Notes: generated by a model not told the origin, from the letters alone. DNA of 64,000 nt from Hymenobacter artigasi (GCF_012275535.1 NZ_JAAVTK010000010.1:62001-126000), one strand, 5' to 3'. Counted from the first letter of the stretch, positions 24,706 through 35,421 are shown. A program made the numbers and translations.

Positions 24706-25713
24706 TCACCACGTCGGCTTACTGGGGTCTGGCTTCTGCGCGGCCGGGCGCGTGAGCTGCTGCAAATACTGCTGCTCCTGCGCCCGCAGCGTTTCCAGCA
24801 GCTGGCGGGCCTGCGCCGGGCTCAGGCTCATGGCCTGCAACCGTTCGCGCTGGGTTTGCAGGCTGAGGTTGGCAGCCGTGGCAGCGTCAGCACCGGGGCG
24901 GTTGCTGCGGCTCCCGGCTGCTGGCCCGGTCGTGGCGCTGGTGCGGTCCAGCCCCCGCTGGGGGCCAGGCCTTGCGCCGCTGGCCACGGGCTGCGCCGGG
25001 CCGGCACCGGGGGCGCGGCCGCCGTTGGCCGCGTTGCCGGGGCTTTCGGCGGGGCGTTGGTTGTCCGGCTGGCCGGCTGCGTTGGGCCGGCTGGCCTGAG
25101 GCGCAGTCGGGGAGGGCGGGGCCGGCTTATTGTCATCAACTTCGCCTTTACGGTCGGTGCCGGCTTTCTCAGCCGGCTTGTTTTTCTCCGTCGAATCTTT
25201 TTCGGGCGAGTCCTTGGGCTTGGCAGGAGCCGGTGCTTTGGGCGGGGCCGAAATCTGCGGACTATTGGGCCGGTGCGTCAGGTAGTCGCTCACCGTTTCG
25301 TAATCGAACCGTGCCCCGGCATTGGCAGGGTCCAGCAGCAGCGCCTGCCGCAACAGGCTCAGGGCCTGCGCCAGCTCGCCCCGTTGGGCCGCCAGCACGG
25401 CCAGCTGCTGCCGCGCAATGCTGCCCAGGCGGGCCGGCGTGCCCACCAGTAAACGCCCATAGGTAGCCTGCGCGGCCCCCGGCTGGCTGGCCAGCACTTG
25501 GGCGTGCGCTAAGTTGAGCACCAGGCGCGGGTCCGGGCTTTTCTGGCGTTGGGCCGCCATGGCCGCCGCAAACTTCTGCGCCGCACGCGCCGCATTGCCA
25601 TGGGTGTAGGCGGCCGTGGCGTCGGCCACGGCCACGTTCCGGTCGCGCACGCCCGTCAGCAGGTGCCACGCCGGGCCGCCCAGCACGAGTAATAGTAGCA
25701 CCGCGTATTTCAT
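24706..25713 (-). CDS. TPR protein, BatC-like
   Basis: A 335-residue protein with an N-terminal hydrophobic segment (YAVLLLLVLGGPAWHLL), tetratricopeptide helices (about residues 30-145) and a long Pro/Ala/Gly-rich low-complexity region (about 150-285), ending in a short Gln-rich coil. Position and architecture match BatC of the Bacteroidota aerotolerance (bat) operon. Its ATG overlaps the stop of the VWA gene by four bases, so the two are translationally coupled. The Pro/Ala-rich region is unusually long. Confidence 0.7.
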   Translation of the reverse strand: MKYAVLLLLVLGGPAWHLLTGVRDRNVAVADATAAYTHGNAARAAQKFAAAMAAQRQKSPDPRLVLNLAHAQVLASQPGAAQATYGRLLVGTPARLGSIARQQLAVLAAQRGELAQALSLLRQALLLDPANAGARFDYETVSDYLTHRPNSPQISAPPKAPAPAKPKDSPEKDSTEKNKPAEKAGTDRKGEVDDNKPAPPSPTAPQASRPNAAGQPDNQRPAESPGNAANGGRAPGAGPAQPVASGARPGPQRGLDRTSATTGPAAGSRSNRPGADAATAANLSLQTQRERLQAMSLSPAQARQLLETLRAQEQQYLQQLTRPAAQKPDPSKPTW

Positions 25714-26690
25714 GGCCGGATAATGGTGACGGTGAGCAGCACGTCCAGCGCCAGCAGCAACAGCGCCGCTGCCAGCGGATACCGGTAGCGGTTATCGGCC
25801 ACGGCCACCGTGCGCACCTGTTCGGCCGTGCCCTGCATGGCCTGCAACGAACGCAGCAGCGGCCCAAATCCGTTCTGCTGGTTGGTCAGTTCGGCATATT
25901 GCCCGCCGGTTTGGGCCGCCAGCTGCAGCAGCGGGCCTTCGCGCAGGCGGGTTTGCACGGCCCGCCCCCGGCCATCTACCACGAAGCTGCCATTGCCTTT
26001 CGGGATTTTGCCCCCCGCCGCCGTGCCCACGCCTACCGTGTATACCCGGGCCCCGGTACGTCCCAAGGCCCGCAGCGTCGGCTCCAGGTTCTCGCCAAAG
26101 TCTTCGCCGTCGCTCACCACTACCAGGGCCGTGGCGCGGGGTGGGGCAGGGCTGCCGGCGCTGGGGGCCACCGTCAGGCGGCTCAACAGCAGCTCCAGCG
26201 GTGCTTGTAGCGTGGTGGGGCCGGCGGGCAGCAGGCTAGTGCGCAGCGTCGCAATAAAGGTTTGCACAGCCGCCTGGTCATACGTGAGGGGGCACTGCAC
26301 CACCGCCTCCGCCCCAAACACCACCAGCCCCAGCCGGTCAGCCGGGAACTGCGCCACCAAGTCCTGCAGCTCGGCCTGGGCGCGCAGCAGGCGGGTAGGG
26401 GCCACATCGGTGGCATCCATCGAGCGCGACACATCCACCAGCAGCCACACGTCTTTGCCGGCGGTGCGCACCGGGCGCTGGCTCACGCCCAGCGACGGCC
26501 CCAGGCCGGCCGCCAGCAGCAGCCCACCCGCTGCCAGGCGCAGCACGGCCTTCCAGCCGCGCTGGCGCGGCCGGCTGCCCAGCAGGTGCGCCAGCCGGCC
26601 ACCCCGCCGCCAGTGCCAGCCCAGCAGGCCCAGCACCAGGGCCAGGACCAGCATTGCCGCTACAAAATCAGGATAAGCCCAGGTTAGCAC
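25710..26690 (-). CDS. VWA-domain membrane protein, BatB-like
   Basis: A 326-residue protein with an N-terminal membrane helix, a basic short loop, a second helix, then a von Willebrand A domain with the MIDAS motif DVSRSMD and the downstream VVSDGEDFGE, ending with a C-terminal membrane helix. This is the layout of BatA/BatB. It starts at GTG (26690). Bat proteins are linked to oxidative stress tolerance, though their mechanism is unclear. The usual moxR, batA, batD and batE genes are not next to it. Confidence 0.75.
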   Translation of the reverse strand: MLTWAYPDFVAAMLVLALVLGLLGWHWRRGGRLAHLLGSRPRQRGWKAVLRLAAGGLLLAAGLGPSLGVSQRPVRTAGKDVWLLVDVSRSMDATDVAPTRLLRAQAELQDLVAQFPADRLGLVVFGAEAVVQCPLTYDQAAVQTFIATLRTSLLPAGPTTLQAPLELLLSRLTVAPSAGSPAPPRATALVVVSDGEDFGENLEPTLRALGRTGARVYTVGVGTAAGGKIPKGNGSFVVDGRGRAVQTRLREGPLLQLAAQTGGQYAELTNQQNGFGPLLRSLQAMQGTAEQVRTVAVADNRYRYPLAAALLLLALDVLLTVTIIRP

Positions 26691-26879
26691 GTTTGGTCAA
26701 AATGAGCATCAATATTACTACGCCCGGCCGGGCCGCTCATTTTTCTGCAATCAGCAGCTAGTCCAAATCAGGAGTCCAACGGCCTGATTTAGTTGGGGAA
26801 GGGGCCCGCGCCGCGCCCAGCACTTTTCGCTGCGCACAGATTTTTTTTAATAAAAGCATGGCTCTTTCAGTTCTGCCCG

Positions 26880-26887
26880 TATATTTG
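26880..26887 (+). promoter_or_regulatory. -7 box upstream of the tRNA cluster
   Basis: TATATTTG matches TAnnTTTG exactly, 33 bases before the mature 5' end of tRNA-Ser. It probably drives the tRNA cluster. Confidence 0.6.
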
Positions 26888-26920
26888 CACCCGCTTCAGA
26901 CGGAAGCGAAAACAACAGCC

Positions 26921-27008
26921 GGAGAAGTGGGTGAGTGGCTGAAACCAGTAGTTTGCTAAACTGCCGTAGCTCTAAAGGTTACCGGGGGTTCGAATCCCCC
27001 CTTCTCCA
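26921..27008 (+). tRNA. tRNA-Ser (GCT)
   Basis: An 88-base gene with a 7-bp acceptor stem (GGAGAAG with CTTCTCC), a long variable arm, and an anticodon loop TTGCTAA giving anticodon GCT, which reads AGC/AGU serine codons. The T-arm motif GGGTTCGAATCCC is intact. CCA is not encoded. Confidence 0.95.
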
Positions 27009-27088
27009 CTATAATGTTGGGTTGCGAAAGCAGCTCGTTGGGGCTCCACCCAATAAGTCGTTTTTTTAACTCAACATTATTTTTTTTT

Positions 27089-27162
27089 CGGGGTGTAGCG
27101 TAGCCCGGTATCGCGCCTGGTTTGGGACCAGGAGGTCGTAGGTTCGAATCCTGCCACCCCGA
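27089..27162 (+). tRNA. tRNA-Pro (TGG)
   Basis: A 74-base gene with acceptor stem CGGGGTG/CACCCCG, anticodon stem CCTGG/CCAGG and loop TTTGGGA, giving anticodon TGG. CCA is not encoded. Confidence 0.95.
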
Positions 27163-27181
27163 CATTTTTTTGCCCCGTTTC

Positions 27182-27255
27182 GACCCCGTAGCTCAGCTGG
27201 ATAGAGCAACTACCTTCTAAGTAGTCGGTCTTTGGTTCGAATCCAAACGGGGCCA
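27182..27255 (+). tRNA. tRNA-Arg (TCT)
   Basis: A 74-base gene with anticodon loop CTTCTAA on an ACTAC/GTAGT stem, giving anticodon TCT (AGA/AGG codons). The acceptor stem GACCCCG/CGGGGCC pairs except for an A-C mismatch at position 2-71. T-arm and D-arm are normal. Confidence 0.93.
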
Positions 27256-27261
27256 CTGTAC

Positions 27262-27292
27262 AAGGCCTTCCCCATCCCGGGGAGGGCCTTTT
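27262..27292 (+). terminator. terminator of the tRNA cluster
   Basis: A 12-bp stem with one G-T pair (AAGGCCTTCCCC and GGGGAGGGCCTT) ends in TTTTGCATTT, six bases after tRNA-Arg. Confidence 0.75.
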
Positions 27293-27548
27293 GCATTTCC
27301 GGTCCATCGCCTCAGTCCGAAAGCTGACCAGGGCAACGACGCCCCGCAAGTGAATCCGGAAGGACCCTGCCAACGCCAGTTTTCCCTAAGCTCATCCGTT
27401 ATTTATGCGGTGAAATCGGCAACGTTTCTTATCTTGGACCCCGAAAACAAACACTTCATTTGATGTGTGACTGCCTACGCGTAGTTACTTGTTTGCCTCA
27501 ACCACCCGTTTTTACACTCTTTACCCCCTCAATTTTCACCCCGTTTCC

Positions 27549-29066
27549 ATGAAAAAATCATTACTCTTTTTGGGCCTGCTCGGATTTGCCGGTCATGCCA
27601 ATGCGCAAGCCCCCTGGACGCTTGTCAATGCTCCCACCAGCAACATCCTGACGCAGTCCAATATCGTTGACCTCAGCACGCTCTCGGCAACCGTGGTGTG
27701 GGGCGTAACCTCTGATAGAGTGGCCACCGGTGCTCCGGCTTCCATTCCAAGAAATTTTATCCGCAGCAACAATACCGCGGGTGACCAGTTCGACTGGGGC
27801 GATATTTCGGTGACCAGTGGCCCGACTAAAAGTGCCACCGTCGGTAATGTTTCCGGGATTAGTGCCACTACTGCAGTTGCCTGCGCCTATCCGGGCTCCA
27901 CTTTTGATGGTGCTACCACTTACGGTGGCGAGATTGTGAAGACCACCAATGGTGGACAGACCTGGGTTAAGAAAACCACGGCCTCGCAGTTTACGGGAGC
28001 CAACACCTTCTGCAACTGGGTGCACATGTTCAACGCTACCACGGGCGTGTCGCTGGGTGACCCGGCGGCTGCCACCGGCAATACGTTTGAAATTCTGCGC
28101 ACCACCGACGGCGGTGAAAACTGGGTTCGGGTGACGGCAAACGTACCGGCCCCGCTGGCGAACGAATACGGCAACGCAGGCGCCTTCTTCGCTTCAAATT
28201 CAGCTCCTGGCACCCTGTGGACCGGGCTGGCCTCGTCGAACCAAGCCGCGCAGGTACGCATTTTCAAAACCACTGACTTCGGCCAAACCTGGACGGCTTC
28301 GGGGCTGATTCCGAATATTGTAGGAGCGGTGTCGCAACTGGCGTTCAAGAGCAACAACCTCGATGGTATTGCTTATGGCTTCACTGTTGTTGGCTCGGGA
28401 GCGGCAGCCACTATCACAGCTCTCAACGTGGCCCGTACTTCTGACGGCGGCGCTACCTGGACGGCCATTACGCCGGCCAACAATGCCACTGGCAGCTTCT
28501 TCCGCAACGCCATTGATGCCGTGGGTAATACCTACTACAGCACTGGTGCGCGTTTCCCCCTGCCTACCACTAATCAGGTTCCGGAAGACTTTGGTACTTC
28601 CATCAGCACCGATGGCGTGAACTGGACGAACCTCAACGTTTCGGGTACTACGCTGGCGGCTCCTGGCTATTTCTTCAGCATGGACCTGATTCCCGGCGCT
28701 ACTGCTAACAACGTAGTAGGCTACGGCGGCCTCTACACTGACCCCAACGGCGCAGGCGGCGTGTACAAATACTCGCGCACCGTGACGGCTACCCGCAATG
28801 CGGCCCTGCAGAGCGCGCTGAACGTGTACCCCAACCCCAGCACTTCCGGCGTGTTTAACGTGGACCTGGGTTCGGAGCTGAAAACGGGCGCACAGCTCAC
28901 CGTTTCCGATGCCCTGGGCCGCCTGGTGAAGTCGCAGACCCTAAACGCGGCCGCCATCGGCGCGCGCAAAATCAGCCTCGACCTGAGCGGCGAGAAAACC
29001 GGCGTGTACACCCTGCAAATCCGCACGGACGCTGGCCTGGCTACCCAGAAGGTTGTGATTGACTAA
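27549..29066 (+). CDS. secreted Asp-box beta-propeller protein with T9SS sorting tail
   Basis: A 505-residue protein with a signal peptide (MKKSLLFLGLLGFAGHANAQ). The body holds several Asp-box (BNR) motifs of the SxDGGxTW type: TNGGQTWVKK, TTDGGENWVRV, TTDFGQTWTAS, TSDGGATWTAI and STDGVNWTN. These mark a sialidase-like or YCF48-like beta-propeller. The last 80 residues (YPNPSTSGVFNVDL to QKVVID) are a T9SS type A sorting domain. It is therefore likely exported. No catalytic sialidase residues are evident, so an enzymatic role is not claimed. The ATG at 27549 begins the signal peptide. Confidence 0.88.
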   Translation: MKKSLLFLGLLGFAGHANAQAPWTLVNAPTSNILTQSNIVDLSTLSATVVWGVTSDRVATGAPASIPRNFIRSNNTAGDQFDWGDISVTSGPTKSATVGNVSGISATTAVACAYPGSTFDGATTYGGEIVKTTNGGQTWVKKTTASQFTGANTFCNWVHMFNATTGVSLGDPAAATGNTFEILRTTDGGENWVRVTANVPAPLANEYGNAGAFFASNSAPGTLWTGLASSNQAAQVRIFKTTDFGQTWTASGLIPNIVGAVSQLAFKSNNLDGIAYGFTVVGSGAAATITALNVARTSDGGATWTAITPANNATGSFFRNAIDAVGNTYYSTGARFPLPTTNQVPEDFGTSISTDGVNWTNLNVSGTTLAAPGYFFSMDLIPGATANNVVGYGGLYTDPNGAGGVYKYSRTVTATRNAALQSALNVYPNPSTSGVFNVDLGSELKTGAQLTVSDALGRLVKSQTLNAAAIGARKISLDLSGEKTGVYTLQIRTDAGLATQKVVID

Positions 29067-29083
29067 CTGACAGATTGCTTTCG

Positions 29084-29117
29084 AAAAAGGGCCTTTCTCC
29101 GCGGAGAAAGGCCCTTT
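29084..29117 (+). terminator. intrinsic terminator after the propeller gene
   Basis: A stem of about 16 bp (AAAGGGCCTTTCTCCGC paired with its complement, almost no loop) is followed by seven Ts. Confidence 0.9.
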
Positions 29118-29236
29118 TTTTGTGCCCGCACAGCGGCTGTGTCGGAGCCGGCCACAAACCCGTTTTTTGCGGTTGGAAAAATGAAAAAATCCGAGGATAA
29201 ATGGCGCAAAAAATACTCAAAATGGGATTAAATATG

Positions 29237-29244
29237 TACTTTTG
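29237..29244 (+). promoter_or_regulatory. -7 box of gyrB
   Basis: TACTTTTG matches TAnnTTTG exactly, 60 bases before the gyrB ATG, in an AT-rich stretch. No -33 TTTG at the expected place. Confidence 0.55.
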
Positions 29245-29288
29245 AGTGTTCAGTACCTAGCCGCCCGTGGGGCGGTTTTATGACCTGA

Positions 29289-31298
<2,010 letters not shown>

Positions 31299-31303
31299 GA
31301 CCA

Positions 31304-31339
31304 CGGATTGGCGCGGATTGTAACGGATTTCACGGATTT
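31304..31339 (+). repeat. four CGGATT words at exact 10-base spacing
   Basis: CGGATT occurs at 31304, 31314, 31324 and 31334, straight after the gyrB stop codon, and just before the gyrB terminator. The spacing equals one DNA helical turn. A similar GATT phasing is seen at 23151. Confidence 0.7.
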
Positions 31340-31350
31340 TGTGAATGTGA

Positions 31351-31385
31351 GGAAGGGCAGCCATTGGGGCTGCCCTTCTTTTTTC
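31351..31385 (+). terminator. gyrB terminator
   Basis: A stem of about 11 bp (GAAGGGCAGCC with GGCTGCCCTTC, ATTG loop) is followed by TTTTTT. Confidence 0.9.
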
Positions 31386-31444
31386 GCCGTGTTCTTCTTT
31401 CTTGAGGCAGTGGTAGGCTCTTGCTGGCTTGGTTCAGATGCTTA

Positions 31445-31639
31445 CTGCTGTTGAGCACTAAGTTGAAGCTGGCGCGCGTCTGCGACGCGCTGCCAACTGG
31501 CGGCGAGCCTGTGGCTCGGGGGGGGGGGGGAGGCGCTTTTGCTCGTTCTCCCGCGCATTGCTCAACCCCGAGCCACAGGCTCGGCACCAATCGGCAGCGC
31601 GTCGCAGACGCGCGCCAGCATCCTGCTGCGTAACAGCAG
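31445..31639. repeat. 195-bp nested palindromic element with a G13 tract
   Basis: The arms include a perfect 27-bp pair (31468-31494 and 31593-31619) and a perfect 18-bp pair (31504-31521 and 31566-31583), and an 8-bp outer pair (CTGCTGTT and AACAGCAG at 31445 and 31632). Each arm also holds its own small hairpin (GCGCGTC-TGC-GACGCGC and GAGCC-TGT-GGCTC). The loop side carries 13 consecutive Gs (31518-31530). Confidence 0.85.
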
Positions 31640-31943
31640 ATACTTACATCCACAGCTAGCGTATGCTGGAAACGGGAGGCGTGGCACTTAATGCCGTGGG
31701 TACACCGTTTGAGAACGTGGCAGATGCGCGCAGGTTCGTGACCTGCGTCCTGCTATGGGAGCCGTGGACCAGGCAAATGGCGAAGTTATTGCGGCTAGTT
31801 GGTCTGCATTGTTCGTGCTGGAAGCTAAGGCCCTGATTGACCCGCGATTGTTGGTTGAGATTAAGTCCACCGCTATTATTTCCGCGTAAAGTGTTATTCG
31901 TGGGGCATATTTCACGTATTTTGTCCTGCCATCTTTATCTATT
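31640..31943. other. intergenic stretch without a gene, with one hairpin
   Basis: This is the rest of the 645-base gap between gyrB and ppk1. It holds a short hairpin of CGCAGGT and ACCTGCG near 31722-31742, and nothing else that I can recognise. There are no convincing coding frames. Confidence 0.5.
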
Positions 31944-34313
31944 ATGAAGCTCTTCAAGTCCTCCGACCTTATCCGCAAAAGCAAGTACATCAGCCGCGAC
32001 CTGAGCTGGCTGCGGTTCAACTACCGGGTGCTCGACCAGGTGCAGGACGCCAGTCGGGGCCTGTTCGACAAGCTTAAGTTTCTGGCCATCACCAGTTCCA
32101 ACCTCGACGAGTTTTTCATGATTCGGGTGGGCTCGCTGTATAACTACCTCGACTACGGCAAGGAGCGCATCGACTACTCGGGCCTGCGTGAGCTGCCGTT
32201 CCGGCGCAAGCTGCTCGATTTCGCGCACCGCTTCGTGAATGACCAGAGCCTGACCTACCTGAATGAATTGCGGCCGAACTTCGAGAAGAACGGCTTCAAC
32301 ATTCTGAAGATGAGCGACCTGACAGAGCTGGAAGTGAAAAAGGCCGACGGCTACTTCAAGAATACGGTGTTTCCGCTGCTCACGCCGATGGTGTACGACT
32401 CGTACCACGGCTTCCCGCTGATGATGAACCAGATGCTCATCTTCGGGGTCGTTACGCGCATCGGCAACGGCCTGGCCCTGGGGCTTGATGGCGAAGCGGA
32501 AAAAGGGCAGGAGCGCCTCACCTTCGTACAGATTCCGCAGAACCTGACCCGGTTTTTTGAGCTCACGCGCAAGGACAAGGTGATTTTTGTGCCGATTGAG
32601 GAAGTGGTGCGCGAGTTCCTCCCGCGCCTGTTCCGCAACGTGGACATCGTGTCGGCCGACCTGTTCCGCATTACCCGCAACGGTGATTTCACGCTGGAAG
32701 AGTCGGATGATATTGACAACGACTTTATTAAGGAAATTCAGGTGGGCCTGAAAACCCGCAAGCGCGGCCGTGTGGTGCGTGTGGAAGTGGAGCCCAACGC
32801 CTCGGGCACGCTGATGAACGTGCTGCGCGAACGGTGGAATATTGACAATGGCAACGTATTCGTAATCAACTCGCTGATTGACCTAAAGGGCCTGTGGCAG
32901 ATTGTACGCCACCCCAATTTCCGGGGCCGGGCCGCCAAAATGCAGGCCTCGGTGCCACCGCTGAGCCTGCCCGAGGGGGCCGACGAAAACCTGTTCGAAT
33001 ACCTCAAGCACCACGACGTGCTGCTGCACCACCCCTACAACAGCATTGAGCCCATGGTGCGGCTGCTGGAGCAGGCGGCAGTGGACCCGCACGTACTGGG
33101 CATCAAGCAAACCATCTATCGCCTGGCCGACGATTCCCGCGTATCGGCTGCGCTGCTGAAGGCGGCCGAGAATGGCAAGCACGTTTCGGTGCTGTTCGAA
33201 GTGAAAGCCCGGTTTGATGAGGAGAAGAACATTCGGGAAGGGGCACGGCTGGAAAAGGCCGGCTGCTTCGTGATTTATGGAGTGAGCAAGTATAAGACGC
33301 ACACCAAGCTGCTCATGATTATCCGCAAGGAGGGTGAGAAGGTGACGCGCTACGTGCACATTGGCTCGGGCAACTACAACGAGCAGACCTCGCGCCTCTA
33401 TACCGATGTTAGCCTGCTGACGACCAATGATGTGTACGGGCACGACGTGTCGGAATTCTTTAACGTAATCACCGGCCACTCGCAGCCCGATGATTACGAG
33501 TACCTCATCACGGCACCCAAGGACATGCGTCAGCAGCTCATCCACCTCATTCGTGAGGAGGTGAAGCACGCCAAGAAGGGGCACGAGAGTGGCATCGTTA
33601 TGAAGATGAACTCCTTGGAAGACAAGGAAATTATCGACGAGTTCTATAAGGCGGCGAAGGCGGGCGTGCCCATCCGCTTCATTGTGCGCGGTATTTGCTG
33701 CCTGCGGCCAGGGCGGCCGGGCCTGAGCGAGAACATTGAGGTACGCAGCATTGTGGGCGAGTACCTGGAGCACACGCGCCTGTTCTATTTCCACAACGGC
33801 GGCGATGCCAAAGTATACGCCGGCTCGGCCGATATCATGGTCCGCTCATTCGACCGGCGCATTGAGGCACTGTTTCTGATTGTGAATCCGCAGCTGAAGC
33901 GGGAGGCCATTAATATTCTGATGATGAATATGATGGATAATCAGAATAGCTACGTGATGCGGGAAGACGGCGCGTACATCCGCCAGCGTCCAGCGCCCGG
34001 CGAGCCGGTGGTGAACGTGCACAAGGATTTTTTCAAGCGCGACGAAGCTCAGTTGGCCACCGCATCGCCGGAAGGGCTGCTGGCCCTGCTGGGGGTGCAG
34101 GCCCAGCGCCGCGCCGATGTGGCGGCCGCCTTGCAGGCTTCAGAAGAGGCGGCGGCGCTGACGGTGCTGGAGTCGATTGAAGAGGTCAACACGCGGGACG
34201 ACTCCTTTGGCGAGGGCGGCGAGAACGACTGCGAGCAGGACGAAGCGTGCGAGGACGATGCAACGCCCGTAGGGCATATCGACGAGGCCGCTGTGGACGC
34301 GGTGAAAGCGTAG
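31944..34313 (+). CDS. ppk1: polyphosphate kinase 1
   Basis: A 789-residue PPK1 that makes inorganic polyphosphate from ATP. The N-terminal ISRDLSWLRFNYRVL and SSNLDEFFMIR motifs are typical. The two catalytic-domain histidines are H453 (KTHTKLLMII) and H472 (YVHIGSGNYNEQTSRLYTD), 19 residues apart as in E. coli PPK (H435, H454). The conserved VRGICCLRPG and YLEHTRLFYFHNGG segments follow. The C-terminal about 70 residues are an acidic extension beyond the usual PPK1 length. It converges on a Ppx/GppA-type gene, so synthesis and breakdown genes face each other. Confidence 0.95.
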   Translation: MKLFKSSDLIRKSKYISRDLSWLRFNYRVLDQVQDASRGLFDKLKFLAITSSNLDEFFMIRVGSLYNYLDYGKERIDYSGLRELPFRRKLLDFAHRFVNDQSLTYLNELRPNFEKNGFNILKMSDLTELEVKKADGYFKNTVFPLLTPMVYDSYHGFPLMMNQMLIFGVVTRIGNGLALGLDGEAEKGQERLTFVQIPQNLTRFFELTRKDKVIFVPIEEVVREFLPRLFRNVDIVSADLFRITRNGDFTLEESDDIDNDFIKEIQVGLKTRKRGRVVRVEVEPNASGTLMNVLRERWNIDNGNVFVINSLIDLKGLWQIVRHPNFRGRAAKMQASVPPLSLPEGADENLFEYLKHHDVLLHHPYNSIEPMVRLLEQAAVDPHVLGIKQTIYRLADDSRVSAALLKAAENGKHVSVLFEVKARFDEEKNIREGARLEKAGCFVIYGVSKYKTHTKLLMIIRKEGEKVTRYVHIGSGNYNEQTSRLYTDVSLLTTNDVYGHDVSEFFNVITGHSQPDDYEYLITAPKDMRQQLIHLIREEVKHAKKGHESGIVMKMNSLEDKEIIDEFYKAAKAGVPIRFIVRGICCLRPGRPGLSENIEVRSIVGEYLEHTRLFYFHNGGDAKVYAGSADIMVRSFDRRIEALFLIVNPQLKREAINILMMNMMDNQNSYVMREDGAYIRQRPAPGEPVVNVHKDFFKRDEAQLATASPEGLLALLGVQAQRRADVAAALQASEEAAALTVLESIEEVNTRDDSFGEGGENDCEQDEACEDDATPVGHIDEAAVDAVKA

Positions 34314-34327
34314 CGAAAGGGGTTTTT

Positions 34328-34425
34328 AGGGTAGGTGGGTAGGAGGGTGTGGGGGTAGGAGTTAAAATTCTTATCCCCACACCCCCACATCCTCTCACCC
34401 TCTTACCCCCACACCCTCCTGCCCC
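34328..34425. repeat. G-tract inverted repeat, copy 3
   Basis: The left arm (34328-34361) consists of GGGTAGGTGGGTAGGAGGGTGTGGGGGT-like words and the right side (about 34375-34425) of their CCC-rich complements, with several possible registers. It sits between ppk1 and ppx, which are convergent, and may terminate both. Confidence 0.7.
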
Positions 34426-34431
34426 CAAAAA

Positions 34432-35421
34432 TCACTCCATTTCGGCGGGCTGGTTGCGCACGTCGGGGATGGGGAGTACGGCGGGGTGACCGCCTTCGGG
34501 GTTCATCTCGTCGAAAAATTCTTCGAACAGGGCTTGCAGCATGCCGTCTTTCAGGCCGATGTCGGGCACGACCATGGTGGTGACGTTGGCCCAATGCATG
34601 GCGGATAGGTAGATGTGGCCGGCGGGAATGATAACGTCGGCGCGGTCAGGGTTGAGCATGGCCACGTTCACGCGCTCGGTCATGGTCAGGCCCGAGAGGC
34701 GGGTGAGGGTGGCCTCAATGCTGCGGCGGGTGATGTGCTTATCGGGAGCCGAGGAGGTGAGGCTGTAGATTTTATTGATGTTGCCGCCCGTGCCGATAGC
34801 GCGGGTAACGTGGTACTGGCGGGCATTGTGGCGCACCCAGGCTTCCATGCGGGCCCAGAGCTCGGCCTGGGCTTCGGTGCCGGCCTCGCCGCTTTCTTCC
34901 TGCTGCATGCGGCGGATGGAGCCGATTTCGAACGACTGCGCGGCCACCTTGCGGCGGTCGTGGTAGATGTTGAACTCGGTGCTGCCGCCGCCTACGTCGA
35001 TGTGCAGGTAGTGGCGCTTGTCTTCCAGCACATGCTCGATGACGCGGTTGATGTAAAAGGCTTCGTCCTGGCCGTCGATTACTTTGATTTCCATGCCCAG
35101 CTCCCGGTGCACGCGGGCGGCGATGGCCGCGCCGTTGGTGGCCGAGCGCATGGCCGAGGTGGCGCACACGAGGTAGTGGGCCACGTCGTGCACTTCCATC
35201 AGGAGGCGAAGCGAGTGCAGGAACTTGACGAATTTTTCCTCCTTGGCTGGCGAAATCTCGCCGGTGGCGAATACGTCTTCGCCCAGGCGCATTGGAAAGC
35301 GCACGTACTCAACCCGCTTAAGGCGGTAGCGCCCTTCGTAAAACAGCACGGCCGATATTTGACAACGAACAGCGTTGGACCCAATATCAATGGCGGCGAG
35401 CTTGCGAAGGGGGAAATTCAT
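34432..35421 (-). CDS. ppx: exopolyphosphatase / GppA-type phosphatase
   Basis: A 329-residue ASKHA-fold phosphatase that splits polyphosphate or pppGpp. Motifs are IDIGSNAVRCQI (phosphate 1 loop), IKVIDGQDEAFY, the second phosphate loop HIDVGGGSTEFN, IGTGGNINKIY and IIPAGHIYL. It lacks the long C-terminal HD-type domain found in some Ppx proteins. The gene ends in the G-tract repeat shared with ppk1. Which of polyphosphate or pppGpp is the true substrate cannot be told, but the neighbour favours polyphosphate. Confidence 0.88.
   Translation of the reverse strand: MNFPLRKLAAIDIGSNAVRCQISAVLFYEGRYRLKRVEYVRFPMRLGEDVFATGEISPAKEEKFVKFLHSLRLLMEVHDVAHYLVCATSAMRSATNGAAIAARVHRELGMEIKVIDGQDEAFYINRVIEHVLEDKRHYLHIDVGGGSTEFNIYHDRRKVAAQSFEIGSIRRMQQEESGEAGTEAQAELWARMEAWVRHNARQYHVTRAIGTGGNINKIYSLTSSAPDKHITRRSIEATLTRLSGLTMTERVNVAMLNPDRADVIIPAGHIYLSAMHWANVTTMVVPDIGLKDGMLQALFEEFFDEMNPEGGHPAVLPIPDVRNQPAEME

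Noticed and set aside
26956..27373. Minus-strand short proteins with GWQDSNLRPPGPKPGAI and VAGFEPTTSWSQTR words
   Set aside because: They are reverse translations of the tRNA genes and their spacers. Such sequences are a well-known source of false proteins in databases.
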